This document shows positions 46,482 through 55,173 of a DNA stretch of 64,000 nucleotides, one piece after another. The stretch is from Halalkalibacillus sediminis. GTDB taxonomy: Bacteria > Bacillota > Bacilli > Bacillales > Alkalibacillaceae. Made by a program: the position numbers and the translations under genes. The notes under the pieces are model-generated. The model made no database searches. It was not told where the DNA came from and saw only the letters and a list, made by a program, of their open reading frames with translations. The DNA lies in NCBI RefSeq assembly GCF_002844535.1, contig NZ_PJNH01000003.1, positions 1-64,000 of the forward strand, in the 5' to 3' direction. The stretch's first letter is position 1. Every line of letters starts with the position of its first letter.

Positions 46482-47255
46482 ATGACAGACACAGTTTTAT
46501 TAAATGAAGAAAACAATATTGCTACAATCACACTCAACCGACCTGATCAACTCAATTCTATGAACCTAGAGTTGTTGGAGTCATTGGCTGAGCGCTTAAA
46601 AGAAGTGAAGGAGAGTTCTTCTCAAGTAGTCGTACTGACTGGAGCTGGGAAGGCATTCTCTGCGGGTGGCGATGTGAAGATGATGCTTCAGTCTTCAGAC
46701 CCAAAAGACTTCGAAAAAGTTATGAGCTTAATAAAAGAAGTCATTACGACTTTTTATCAATTACCTAAAATTACGATTTCCGCTTTAAATGGAGCGACTG
46801 CTGGCCTAGGCCTAAGTTTAGCTTTGGCTAGTGATTATGTCATCGCACAACAGGATGCTAAAATCGCCATGAACTTCATTGGTATTGGATTAATTCCTGA
46901 TGGCGGTGGTCATTTCTTCATGGAGCAACGAGTTGGAACAGTGAAAGCAAAACACATGATTTGGGAAGGCCAAATGATCCAAGGAGAACAAGCATTAAAA
47001 CTAGGATTGGTAGATCATATCGTAGAAGGAGAGTTAGATAAAACCGTTAATCAGTACACTTCAAAACTGACAAACTCTCCATTATTAGCCATGATAGAAA
47101 CCAAGAATATTTATGCTAACCAAAATATTTCAAAGCTTGAGGCCATTTTAGAAGCTGAAACGAAAGGGCAACTCAAAATGCGTCAATCAAAGGACCACCA
47201 AGAAGGAGTCCAAGCATTCCTAGATAAAAGAAACCCAGTTTTTAAGGGAGAATAG
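46482..47255 (+). CDS. Enoyl-CoA hydratase/isomerase family protein
   Basis: 257 residues from ATG 46482 with GAGGTG upstream. Crotonase fold: TITLNRPDQLNSMN, first oxyanion segment FSAGGDVKMM, second GATAGLGLSLALASD. A glutamate pair typical of hydratases is not certain, since GIGLIPDGGGH has Asp where many have Glu or Asp, so isomerase or another activity is possible. Co-transcribed with the HTH-TPR regulator. Confidence 0.9.
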   Translation: MTDTVLLNEENNIATITLNRPDQLNSMNLELLESLAERLKEVKESSSQVVVLTGAGKAFSAGGDVKMMLQSSDPKDFEKVMSLIKEVITTFYQLPKITISALNGATAGLGLSLALASDYVIAQQDAKIAMNFIGIGLIPDGGGHFFMEQRVGTVKAKHMIWEGQMIQGEQALKLGLVDHIVEGELDKTVNQYTSKLTNSPLLAMIETKNIYANQNISKLEAILEAETKGQLKMRQSKDHQEGVQAFLDKRNPVFKGE

Positions 47256-47296
47256 AGTAGAATAAAAGAAGTATAAGCATCCTTTAAATAACTTTT

Positions 47297-47338
47297 AAAG
47301 TGACGCAATTATCAAAGAAAGTGGCGCAACTCCATTCT
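47297..47338. repeat. Two-unit 21-bp intergenic repeat
   Basis: AAAGTGACGCAA (47297) and AAAGTGGCGCAA (47318) start 21 bases apart downstream of the enoyl-CoA hydratase gene. Only the first twelve bases are conserved. Confidence 0.55.
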
Positions 47339-47353
47339 TGTATTAAATAAAAT

Positions 47354-47390
47354 GAACCGGACGATCGTCTAATCGTCCGGTTCTCTTTAT
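47354..47390 (+). terminator. Terminator downstream of the hydratase gene
   Basis: Perfect 12-bp arms (47354-47365, 47372-47383), weak T tract after; between convergent genes. Confidence 0.75.
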
Positions 47391-47429
47391 ACCCACTTCA
47401 GTCATTTGAAGTGCTTCCGCAATTCCTTT

Positions 47430-47999
47430 TTAAAAATCCGTGGATAGATTGTCACCTTTCTGTAAGTCAGAACTCATTTGCATATAGTAATAAAATACTC
47501 GAGCCAATTCCTCGATTCTAAACTTTACGTCTTCATCAATGATTTCGTTCACATGGGAGAAATGAGCAGACTGAGTATATACATAGTTAGGTGTGATAAG
47601 TGATCTAAAGTAATCCAGTATTGGTTTCAATTGATTTTCAATTACCAAGTGATGTTGAAATGTCCCACCATTCGCAACAATTGCTACAGGCTTGTAACGC
47701 ATCACTTTTGGAGAGATTAAATCAAACAAGTTCTTTAACGCACCTGGGATAGAACCTTGGAAAATAGGAGTAGCGATAATATAGCCGTCTGCTGCCTCCA
47801 TTTCATCAATCATCGATTGTGTATCTTCGTTATAATCATCCTTCGGTCTTCCATCAGCAAATTGCATGTCATATTTCTCGAGATTCAATTCTTTTATTTC
47901 ATAATCCGCTGAAAACTTTTCAAGTTCTGTTTTTACAGCTTCAAGTAATATCTTGGTTTTCTCACCTACAATGGATCCATTTATCAACAAGATTTTCAA
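47430..47999 (-). CDS. NADPH-dependent FMN reductase-like flavoprotein
   Basis: 189 residues from TTG 47999, eight bases after AAGGAG; the longer frame to 48056 adds a charged stretch lacking a site. Flavodoxin-like fold: ILLINGSIVGEKTK phosphate loop, ATPIFQGSIPGALKNLFD and VANGGTFQHH. Related to SsuE/azoreductase-type reductases; partner unknown. Confidence 0.87.
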   Translation of the reverse strand: MKILLINGSIVGEKTKILLEAVKTELEKFSADYEIKELNLEKYDMQFADGRPKDDYNEDTQSMIDEMEAADGYIIATPIFQGSIPGALKNLFDLISPKVMRYKPVAIVANGGTFQHHLVIENQLKPILDYFRSLITPNYVYTQSAHFSHVNEIIDEDVKFRIEELARVFYYYMQMSSDLQKGDNLSTDF

Positions 48000-48105
48000 A
48001 GTATGTTCTCCTTCCTTACAAACCGCTCGTCTTTTATATCTTGCACTATCTATCATTGTAAAACGATTACACTACTATCCGTCAATTGATTAATTCCGGC
48101 ATATC

Positions 48106-48618
48106 TTACATATAGCTTTCCAAATTGCTCAAAAATTCATCTGTTTCTTTCTGGGATGTTAAATGGATAACTGTTCTTTTCTCCTCTTCAGATAACTTAG
48201 CCTTAATTTTACGGCCGTTTTTCTTGGGGAAGTCCCATATGTATTTTAAAAATTCCATATCTATCTTTTCAGGGCAACCTTTTCCCATGTCTGGTCGTTT
48301 TCTTCCTCTATATTTTAAAAATCTGCTTATAGCACGATACAAACATTTAACTCTAGGGTACTCTAAAAAGATTATTGTATCGGCCTTTTCATATCGAATA
48401 TCGAGTGTTGATAGGTATGTACCATCAATAATCCATTGGTCTTCTTCAACAATCTTCATTTGTGCATTTATAAATTCATCTTTATTTATTGCTTTCCAAC
48501 CAGGCTGCCAAAAAAACGAGTCTAAATGGAAAACCTCTGTATTCATTAACTTCCCTAGCCTTCGAGACAGTTGAGACTTCCCTGCCCCACTGGATCCCAG
48601 AACAATAATTCTCTTCAA
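48106..48618 (-). CDS. P-loop kinase-like protein (DNA topology modulation/FlaR type)
   Basis: 170 residues with Walker A GSSGAGKSQLSR (from residue 8) and adenylate-kinase-like features: HLDSFFWQPGW, WIIDGTYLSTLD and a basic YRGRKRPDMG lid. Members are annotated as FlaR topology modulation proteins or AAA NTPases, but the true substrate is unknown. Single gene. Confidence 0.85.
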   Translation of the reverse strand: MKRIIVLGSSGAGKSQLSRRLGKLMNTEVFHLDSFFWQPGWKAINKDEFINAQMKIVEEDQWIIDGTYLSTLDIRYEKADTIIFLEYPRVKCLYRAISRFLKYRGRKRPDMGKGCPEKIDMEFLKYIWDFPKKNGRKIKAKLSEEEKRTVIHLTSQKETDEFLSNLESYM

Positions 48619-48753
48619 TGCACTCTTCCTTCCACTTAAGACGTACCTTCATCAGTTTACCGATAGATAGCCGATTAATCAAATAGGTTTTAATTTTCAG
48701 AATCATTACGTGCGATGATATATAAACGTAACCTCCTTGTATAAGCATTGAAA

Positions 48754-48781
48754 TTGACCTGTGATACATGCCTGTTATACT
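48754..48781 (+). promoter_or_regulatory. Sigma-A promoter of the 3D-domain gene
   Basis: TTGACC (48754-48759), 16 bases, TATACT (48776-48781), about 70 bases before the start codon. Confidence 0.6.
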
Positions 48782-48853
48782 GCACAAGGTGGATATTTTA
48801 GCAACCATAAATATCCATTCTACTTTGAAGTAATGCATCTGGAGGGATGGTAA

Positions 48854-49504
48854 ATGAAAAAATCTTTATCAGGTATCATAATTCTATTCTCAATAATTTT
48901 AATGACAAGTCTAAGTGTGAACGCACAGGCAAACGGAGATCAATCAACTCACGCTACTAGTAACGGAAACAAAACAACTTTTGATAATATAGCTTATGAT
49001 CTATCAACTTCTGACAAAACATTAGAAGCAAAAGACAAAATCACTTTGAACGAACCAGAATCTGAACAAGAAACAGAGCAAAAAGAACAAAAATCTGAAC
49101 AAGAAGAACAAAATGTAGCTCAAGCTAGTGAACAGAAAGAACCTCAAAAAGAAACTGAAGAAAAAGAAGAGGATCAAAACATTGTACAAGCTTCATCTAA
49201 ATCTGAACCAGAAGGTATAGAGCTAACAGTTGAAGCAACTGCTTATACCGCTTATTGTGAAGGTTGCAGTGGCATCACTTATACAGGTGTTGACCTTCGC
49301 GCGAATCCTGACGCAAAAGTAATCGCAGTTGACCCAAATGTCATTCCACTAGGCTCTAAAGTATGGGTTGAAGGATATGGAACATTTACAGCTGCTGATA
49401 TCGGCGGAGCAATTAAAGGTAATCGTATCGACGTCTTCGTCCCAGGCGAAGCTGAAGCATTTAAATTCGGAAGACAAAGCTTGAAAGTAAAGATTTTAGA
49501 ATAA
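48854..49504 (+). CDS. Secreted 3D-domain protein (YocH-like muralytic fold)
   Basis: 216 residues: cleavable signal peptide (about 1-26, ending SVNAQA), a Glu/Gln/Lys-rich low-complexity linker (about 65-115), and a C-terminal 3D domain of the MltA/YocH double-psi barrel type with aspartates in AVDPNVIPLG, AADIGGAI and NRIDVF. There is no LysM or SH3 wall-binding domain; the charged linker takes its place. Probably a peptidoglycan-active secreted enzyme. GGAGGGATGG precedes the ATG. Confidence 0.9.
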   Translation: MKKSLSGIIILFSIILMTSLSVNAQANGDQSTHATSNGNKTTFDNIAYDLSTSDKTLEAKDKITLNEPESEQETEQKEQKSEQEEQNVAQASEQKEPQKETEEKEEDQNIVQASSKSEPEGIELTVEATAYTAYCEGCSGITYTGVDLRANPDAKVIAVDPNVIPLGSKVWVEGYGTFTAADIGGAIKGNRIDVFVPGEAEAFKFGRQSLKVKILE

Positions 49505-49520
49505 AATATGATAATACAAT

Positions 49521-49555
49521 ACAACCCCGCTGGGATTCCAGCGGGGTTGTTTTTG
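49521..49555 (+). terminator. Terminator of the 3D-domain gene
   Basis: Perfect 13-bp GC-rich arms (49521-49533, 49538-49550) and TTTTT. Confidence 0.93.
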
Positions 49556-49574
49556 TATTAGTGATATTAATCTA

Positions 49575-49991
49575 TTATATTGCTCGAGCTTCTAACTCTA
49601 CATCGACATTGCCACGTGTTGCTTTAGAATACGGGCACACCTGATGTGCGGCTTTCATTAATTCGTCAGCTTTATCTTGAGATACTCCCTTGAATTCTGA
49701 AATTAACTTCACTGAAATCTTAAAGCCACCATCTTCTTTATCTTTCATAAAGCTTACTTCAGAATGTGTAGTCGATTCTACATCGACTTTCTTATCCTGA
49801 GCAACGGCACCAATTGCTCCATCAAAGCAAGTTGCATACGTTGCTGCGAATAATTCTTCTGGATTCGTTCCAGTTTCATCTGTTTTTTCAGTTGGCATAA
49901 CGACGTTTAAGTCGATTACTCCATTATCAGATTTGACATGACCCCCACGGCCACCTTTTGCCGTCGCTTTTGAAGTAAAAATTGCGCTCAT
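49575..49991 (-). CDS. ohr: Organic hydroperoxide resistance protein Ohr
   Basis: 138-residue OsmC/Ohr-fold thiol peroxidase. Both redox cysteines are present, Cys55 in TYATCFDGAI and Cys119 in HQVCPYSKATRG, with an arginine in GGRGG. Reduces organic hydroperoxides using lipoyl thiols. No OhrR gene is adjacent and no clear OhrR operator was seen. Confidence 0.94.
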   Translation of the reverse strand: MSAIFTSKATAKGGRGGHVKSDNGVIDLNVVMPTEKTDETGTNPEELFAATYATCFDGAIGAVAQDKKVDVESTTHSEVSFMKDKEDGGFKISVKLISEFKGVSQDKADELMKAAHQVCPYSKATRGNVDVELEARAI

Positions 49992-50072
49992 ATAGTAACA
50001 CTCCTTTTTTGGAATCTTGGTTACATATAAGTATTACCCTTTAAGCAAAGCAATCATGCAATTCTAATAAAA

Positions 50073-50939
50073 TTAATATATTTTCTTCATATATACTTGT
50101 TCGATCAACTCTTCAAACCCCATCTTCTGAAAAATTTCAATGAACCATCCATCATCTACAGGGAAATTAGAAATCACCCTAGGAAAATCCCCTTTTTCAA
50201 CTTGAAAGACATCTGCCAACAATAAACGGATTTTCTCCTCACCTTCAACGGATTTAGAATCGATGCTGCACTGATGCAGTACAACACGCTCCAAACTCCC
50301 TAATTGATCATATGAAGACCGATAGACGGCGTAAGCAACAGGACTTCCGTCTTCCACCAACCATTTGCACTCAGCACCTTTTAGACTCTTTAGTTGGTTT
50401 TGCCAAGGAACCTCTTCGCGATAAAAAGATAGTGATTGAATTTTCTCTTTTGGAATATCTTCGATTTGATATTTTGTTGGGCTTGTTAGTTTAGATTTTA
50501 CAATTTTTTCAGCTTTTAAGAACTTTAAACGGTTATCAATTACATAGCCATTTTTTTCGTACAAATTAATCGCTTTCTCATTAGAAGAAATAGCTTCTAA
50601 AACAGCGATATCAACATTATTATCCTTATACACTTGATCAACCGAACCCATTAAATATCGGCTGACTCCTTTTCCTCTAAAAGCAACAGGGATACCAGTT
50701 CCACCATTCCAAGCATAGTTTTTTCCATCGATTTCACGAAAACTATTCATAACGATTCCAGCTGGCTTTCCGCGCTCAAAACATACGACCGAACGAGTAA
50801 GGTCGAGGTTTTCATTTGCAACTCGTTCAATCATTGTCGCTGGGGTCATCTTAACATCGACCGCATACCCCTCAAAGCTAATATTCCAAATATCTACCAG
50901 TTCTCGCATAGTACAATCAACAGCCCATTTCCTGTCCAT
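50073..50939 (-). CDS. Two-domain GNAT acetyltransferase-like protein
   Basis: 288 residues. The N-terminal GNAT domain (about 1-140) has motif A VAFRGKGVSRYLMGSV and motif B NEKAINLYEKNGYV; the C-terminal half looks like a degenerate second GNAT unit ending FIEIFQKMGFEE. Acceptor unknown. The next acetyltransferase lies 12 bases upstream, so the two are probably co-transcribed. Confidence 0.85.
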   Translation of the reverse strand: MDRKWAVDCTMRELVDIWNISFEGYAVDVKMTPATMIERVANENLDLTRSVVCFERGKPAGIVMNSFREIDGKNYAWNGGTGIPVAFRGKGVSRYLMGSVDQVYKDNNVDIAVLEAISSNEKAINLYEKNGYVIDNRLKFLKAEKIVKSKLTSPTKYQIEDIPKEKIQSLSFYREEVPWQNQLKSLKGAECKWLVEDGSPVAYAVYRSSYDQLGSLERVVLHQCSIDSKSVEGEEKIRLLLADVFQVEKGDFPRVISNFPVDDGWFIEIFQKMGFEELIEQVYMKKIY

Positions 50940-50951
50940 TGCTACAACCCC

Positions 50952-51404
50952 TTATAGATTAATATTTGCAATCATATCGATATGAGGAATATTATCTTCC
51001 AAATACTCCTCTGACATTACAACAAAACCACAATTTTCATAAAAACGTTGGAGGTGTGCTTGTGCTTGAATTTTTATGTAATCATTCTCAGGCCATTCTT
51101 CACGAGCAATTTCAATAGAACGATTGATCAACTCAGTTCCTAGACCATCCCTTCTATAAGGAGGTAACGTTATTACCCGACCAATTGAAGCCTGATTATA
51201 TTTAACAGAAGGTGCAATGATACGACTGTAGGATACAATTTTTTCATCGTCTACCGCATACAAATGAATGGCTTCTTGATCATAATCATCCAATTCAGGG
51301 TAAGGACAATCTTGTTCTACTACAAACACATCCACGCGAAGTTTCATGATTTCATAAAGTTCATTAATTGATAGTGCATCGAATTTTTTACTTGTCCATC
51401 TCAT
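50952..51404 (-). CDS. ElaA-like GNAT acetyltransferase
   Basis: 150 residues with the ElaA signature block LRVDVFVVEQDCPYPELDDYD near residue 22, given here as VFVVEQDCPYPELD, and GNAT motif A RVITLPPYRRDGLGTELI. Function of ElaA is unknown. First gene of a likely two-gene acetyltransferase unit. Confidence 0.9.
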   Translation of the reverse strand: MRWTSKKFDALSINELYEIMKLRVDVFVVEQDCPYPELDDYDQEAIHLYAVDDEKIVSYSRIIAPSVKYNQASIGRVITLPPYRRDGLGTELINRSIEIAREEWPENDYIKIQAQAHLQRFYENCGFVVMSEEYLEDNIPHIDMIANINL

Positions 51405-51479
51405 GGTGTTCGTCTCCTTTTAGTGATATAGAAAAGATACCCGTCATTATGACGAGTATCTAACTGAAGAATCGCAAAC

Positions 51480-51512
51480 AAAAAGGCGCACGTTAGTAAC
51501 GTACGCCTTTTA
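51480..51512 (-). terminator. Terminator of the cold-shock gene
   Basis: Arms 51482-51495 and 51497-51510 (with one G-U pair in minus-strand RNA) followed by TTTTTG on the minus strand. Confidence 0.85.
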
Positions 51513-51525
51513 CATTTAACTTTTA

Positions 51526-51723
51526 TTATTCAGCTACTACGTTAGCTGCTTGTGGTCCACGGTCGCCTTCGACAACGTCGAAAGTTACTGATTGACCTTC
51601 GTTTAAAGTTTTGAAACCTTCTGATTGGATCGCAGAGAAGTGTACGAAAATATCGTCACCGTCTGGGCGTTCGATGAAACCAAAACCTTTTTCTGCGTTA
51701 AACCATTTTACTGTACCTGTCAT
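51526..51723 (-). CDS. csp: Cold-shock protein (CspA family)
   Basis: 65 residues from ATG 51723, right after AGGAGG; a longer frame to 51762 crosses the ribosome site and is rejected. RNA-binding motifs RNP1 KGFGFIE and RNP2 DIFVHFSAI are intact in the five-strand barrel. RNA chaperone induced in cold and stationary phase. The leader carries a complementary copy of its translation-start region (see 51725-51806). Confidence 0.97.
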   Translation of the reverse strand: MTGTVKWFNAEKGFGFIERPDGDDIFVHFSAIQSEGFKTLNEGQSVTFDVVEGDRGPQAANVVAE

Positions 51724-51724
51724 T

Positions 51725-51806
51725 CTTAATGACCTCCTAAAAAAAATATATTCACAAAACAATTGAATCGACTTACTGGACTGACTTCTAACCTGAGGTC
51801 ATTAAG
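51725..51806 (-). promoter_or_regulatory. csp leader: arm pairing with the Shine-Dalgarno region
   Basis: In the minus-strand RNA CTTAATGACCTC (51795-51806) is perfectly complementary to GAGGTCATTAAG (51725-51736), which contains the ribosome-binding site and ends one base before the ATG. Pairing would hide the site in a long-range stem with a 58-base loop. Confidence 0.75.
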
Positions 51807-51838
51807 TAACTTGCGTTCAATTCCTTCGTACATTTAAT

Positions 51839-51867
51839 ACTATAACTCCTTTCGGGGAATAATGCAA
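51839..51867 (-). promoter_or_regulatory. Sigma-A promoter of csp
   Basis: Minus strand TTGCAT (51862-51867), 17 bases, TATAGT (51839-51844). It predicts a leader of about 110 bases that includes both complementary arms. Confidence 0.75.
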
Positions 51868-51985
51868 GTGAAATGATAAATATTACAATTCAATATCAAA
51901 ATTCTGTATGGCTTGTATTAGCTCTTCAACGTATGCTACCATTCATAAATGGCACAGAAAATATACTTCAAAGGATGTGTAAGTA

Positions 51986-52780
51986 GTGAAGAAATTACTT
52001 TTAGCGGGGATACTTGTACTTTTGACAGCAATCGTAGTTGCTTGTTCAAGTGGCGAGGAAGATGGACAAGACGACAATTCAACTGATACAGAAGGAACAG
52101 AAGAAAATGAAAATACAGAAGAAGAAGGCACTGAAGGTGAAAGCGACGAAGGTGGCGAAGGTGACAGCGCTGAAGAAGGCGATTCTGCTTCAGAACTTGA
52201 TGTAGAAGTCGTAGCTACTGTAAATGGTAAAGAAATTCAAGCAGAAGAACTACTTGAAAATGAACAAATGGTGAAACAGAACTATCAAAGTATGGGTATG
52301 AATGTTGAAGAACGTTCAGATGAAATTCGAAAATCAGCCCTAGATCAACTAATTAACACTGAAGTAATCAAACAAAATGCAAAAGACGCTGGTATTGAAG
52401 CTTCTGATGAAGAAGTAGATGAAGAATACGATAAACTTGTCCAGCAATTAGAAGAACAATATGAAGATCAAGACGTTTCAGAAGTCTTTGAACAATTCGA
52501 AACAAGCGAAGAAGAAGTTAGAGAAGACCTTCGCAATCAACTTGTGACTGATAAATTTATCGACCAAAACACTGAAGAAGTCGAAGTTACTGAAGAAGAG
52601 CTAGAAGAGCAATATGCAACATATGAGGAACAAATGAGCCAGGCTGAACAAGAGGTTCAAGATTTTGAACAGGTTAAACCACAATTAGAGCAACAACTGA
52701 TTCAACAAAAAGAAGGCAAACAACTTCAAAAGTTAATTGAAGATCTGAAAGAAGAAAGTGACATTGAAATTATGATCTAA
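51986..52780 (+). CDS. SurA N-terminal-domain lipoprotein (PrsA-like, no PPIase domain)
   Basis: 264 residues starting with GTG 51986 behind AAAGGATG. Lipobox IVVACSS (Cys20), a highly acidic Glu/Gly/Asp/Thr linker (about 22-70), then a SurA_N-type helical chaperone domain (VNGKEIQAEELLEN, RKSALDQLINTEVIKQNAKD). The protein ends without the parvulin domain of PrsA. A membrane-anchored folding factor is plausible. Own terminator follows. Confidence 0.88.
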   Translation: MKKLLLAGILVLLTAIVVACSSGEEDGQDDNSTDTEGTEENENTEEEGTEGESDEGGEGDSAEEGDSASELDVEVVATVNGKEIQAEELLENEQMVKQNYQSMGMNVEERSDEIRKSALDQLINTEVIKQNAKDAGIEASDEEVDEEYDKLVQQLEEQYEDQDVSEVFEQFETSEEEVREDLRNQLVTDKFIDQNTEEVEVTEEELEEQYATYEEQMSQAEQEVQDFEQVKPQLEQQLIQQKEGKQLQKLIEDLKEESDIEIMI

Positions 52781-52787
52781 ACGTAAG

Positions 52788-52820
52788 AAAGCCGATTCAG
52801 AAGACTGAATCGGCTTTTTT
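52788..52820 (+). terminator. Terminator of the SurA-N lipoprotein gene
   Basis: 13-bp arms (52788-52800, 52805-52817) and six T. Confidence 0.92.
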
Positions 52821-52890
52821 GTATCTATATCTGTTTTGTTTCATGTTGGATAACAAAGCATTATTAATTAGACGCTATCTTTTTATATCT

Positions 52891-53304
52891 CTATTTGCTT
52901 AGATTTTCTACTCTTTTTTTAATTTCATCACGTACTTCACGAAATACTTCATTGACTTCTTCTTCGCTTCCTGTTGCTTTTGCAGGGTCTTCTAAGCCCC
53001 AATGATCAGATTCTATCCCTTTTGGTAGTACCGGGCAATTTTCTTTTGCGTCTCCACATAGTGTAATCACTAATGAGGATTTATTTAGAATATCTTGATC
53101 GATTACACTTGATTCCTGGTTGGAAATATCAATTCCTACTTCATTCATCATTTCCACAGCTTTCGGGTTCATACCGTGGGCTTCAATCCCTGCACTTTTC
53201 ACTTCCCATCGATCGTTTAACAGCTCATGTCCAAACCCTTCTGCCATCTGACTTCTACATGAATTCCCTGTGCATAGAAAATACAAAATTGGTTTCTCTG
53301 CCAT
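52891..53304 (-). CDS. arsC: Arsenate reductase, thioredoxin-coupled
   Basis: 137 residues, low-molecular-weight phosphatase fold. P-loop CTGNSCRS with nucleophile Cys11, and the relay pair Cys83 and Cys90 in [10 protein letters not shown]: the pI258/B. subtilis-type enzyme regenerated by thioredoxin. Converts arsenate to arsenite for export by ArsB, encoded 16 bases upstream. Confidence 0.96.
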   Translation of the reverse strand: MAEKPILYFLCTGNSCRSQMAEGFGHELLNDRWEVKSAGIEAHGMNPKAVEMMNEVGIDISNQESSVIDQDILNKSSLVITLCGDAKENCPVLPKGIESDHWGLEDPAKATGSEEEVNEVFREVRDEIKKRVENLSK

Positions 53305-53320
53305 AATAATAACCCCTCCT

Positions 53321-54619
53321 TTATAGTTGGATCCATACTAATGATAAGAATAACCCGACCAAAGTGATGAATAGGACTGGAACAGTCAGGATGATTCCCA
53401 CTTTGAAATAGTATCCCCATGATATATGGATTCCTTTTTTAGATAAAACATGTAACCACAATAATGTCGCTAGGGAACCGATCGGTGTGATTTTAGGACC
53501 GAGATCACTTCCAATGACATTGGCGTAGATTAAAGCTTCTCGTACAACACCTGTAGTATTCGTATCAGCAATTGCGAGTGCATCAATCATGACTGTAGGC
53601 ATATTGTTCATCACAGATGATAAAACCGCTGCAATGAAGCCCATTGATATTGTTGCGACGAATAAACCTTGGTCAGCTGCACCATCGAGTACCCTTGCAA
53701 GCACGTCGGTCAGACCGACGTTTCTGAGTCCATAAACGACCACGTACATTCCGATGGAGAAAAAGACGATTGCCCACGGCGCTCCTCTTACAACGTCCAT
53801 TGTAGGTACTGCTGGACTTCTTTTTGCCATAACTAAAAAGAAAATGGCAATGATACCTGCAATGAATGATACGGGCACTTCAATAACTTCACTTACGAAA
53901 TAACCAATCAGTAATACCAATAGAACTCCCCATGATAAACGGAACATCCGGTGGTCTTTGATTGCGTCTTTCGGGACCTTCAAGTTTGCCACATCGTATT
54001 CAGTTGGTATATTTTTTCTGAAAAACAAGTAAAGAACTACGATACTGGCAACCATCGAAAACAGATTAGGAATAATCATCCGAATTAAATATTCAGTAAA
54101 TCCGATACCGAAAAAGTCAGCAGATACGATGTTCACCAGGTTACTGATGATGAATGGTAATGAAGTCGTATCGGCAATAAACCCACTAGCCATAATAAAG
54201 GGTAGGATCATTGCTTCTTTGAAGTTCAATGCACGAACCATCGAAAGAACAATTGGTGTCAAAATCAGAGCTGCCCCATCATTTGCGAATAAAGCAGCAA
54301 CCGCCGAACCAAGCAAAGTTACGAGAATGAACATTTTGACCCCATTCCCGTTTGCAATTCTGGCCATATGTAGTGCGGCCCATTCAAAGAACCCAATTTC
54401 ATCTAAAATCAATGAAATGATGATGATCGCGATGAACGCTAAAGTCGCATTCCAAACAAGTTCCGTCACATCTATGACATCTTGAAAAGTGACAACACCT
54501 ACAATCAATGCGATGATTGCCCCAGCACAGGCAGTCCATCCAATTCCCAACCCCTTAGGTTGCCAGATTACAAAAGTTAAAGTAACTAAAAATATAATAG
54601 TTGCTAAAATAATCTCCAC
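53321..54619 (-). CDS. arsB: Arsenite efflux membrane protein ArsB
   Basis: 432 residues, about twelve membrane helices, ArsB/NhaD ion-transporter fold with typical segments [15 protein letters not shown] and [13 protein letters not shown]. Exports arsenite or antimonite with the proton gradient. Middle gene of arsRBC. Confidence 0.94.
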   Translation of the reverse strand: MEIILATIIFLVTLTFVIWQPKGLGIGWTACAGAIIALIVGVVTFQDVIDVTELVWNATLAFIAIIIISLILDEIGFFEWAALHMARIANGNGVKMFILVTLLGSAVAALFANDGAALILTPIVLSMVRALNFKEAMILPFIMASGFIADTTSLPFIISNLVNIVSADFFGIGFTEYLIRMIIPNLFSMVASIVVLYLFFRKNIPTEYDVANLKVPKDAIKDHRMFRLSWGVLLVLLIGYFVSEVIEVPVSFIAGIIAIFFLVMAKRSPAVPTMDVVRGAPWAIVFFSIGMYVVVYGLRNVGLTDVLARVLDGAADQGLFVATISMGFIAAVLSSVMNNMPTVMIDALAIADTNTTGVVREALIYANVIGSDLGPKITPIGSLATLLWLHVLSKKGIHISWGYYFKVGIILTVPVLFITLVGLFLSLVWIQL

Positions 54620-54639
54620 AAAAATAACCCCTTATCTCT

Positions 54640-54984
54640 CTAATCACATATAATTCTTAAATTATTATTTGATAATTCTTCAAGCTCCTCTTTTCCATCA
54701 GGTAATTGATCGATAATAGAAGCAATCATTTCAAACGACTCATGTTCTTTATTCGCTTTATAAAAAACCCAATGACCCTTACGATTTTCAAGCACAAGCT
54801 TCGCATCTTTCAACTTCCTTAAATGTTGGCTGATTGCTGGTTGGCTCATATTTAACAACTCCACCAATTCACAAACGCAACACTCATCATTTGTCACATA
54901 ACGCATGATCGACAAGCGGTTCTTGTCACCCAACAACTTCAGAATCGAAGCAACTGCATCAACACCCATACGCACTTTCTCCAA
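54640..54984 (-). CDS. arsR: Arsenical resistance repressor ArsR
   Basis: 114 residues starting with TTG 54984 behind AAGGAGG. Winged helix-turn-helix with the metalloid cysteines in the DNA-recognition region ECCVCELVELLN, recognition helix SQPAISQHLRKLKDAKLV and wing ENRKGHWVFYK. Represses the ars operon until As(III) or Sb(III) binds. First gene of the operon. Confidence 0.94.
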   Translation of the reverse strand: MEKVRMGVDAVASILKLLGDKNRLSIMRYVTNDECCVCELVELLNMSQPAISQHLRKLKDAKLVLENRKGHWVFYKANKEHESFEMIASIIDQLPDGKEELEELSNNNLRIICD

Positions 54985-54996
54985 TGGCGTTCCTCC

Positions 54997-55047
54997 TTAT
55001 ATAATCAATTGCTTATATAATTATATATTAATTATTAGGTATATTCA
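54997..55047 (-). promoter_or_regulatory. ars promoter and palindromic operator
   Basis: Minus strand TTGAAT (55042-55047), 17 bases, perfect TATAAT (55019-55024). Immediately downstream is a 22-bp palindrome (arms TATATAA 54997-55003 and TTATATA 55012-55018 around CAATTG), a good ArsR-type operator covering the start point. Confidence 0.8.
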
Positions 55048-55173
55048 AGATGACTTACAAATGGCTCAATTCGGCCTAATTAACTAGTCAAAAACGCCCC
55101 TGTACTGTTATTCTAGAAATAGTGAATTAAATAGTTTATAGAGAATTTAATTGCAAAGGAGGGAGTTGAAAGG

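Noticed and set aside
48760-48781. WalR-type box before the 3D-domain (YocH-like) gene
   Set aside because: TGTGAT and TGTTAT are present, but the gap between them is seven bases, not the five of the WalR consensus.
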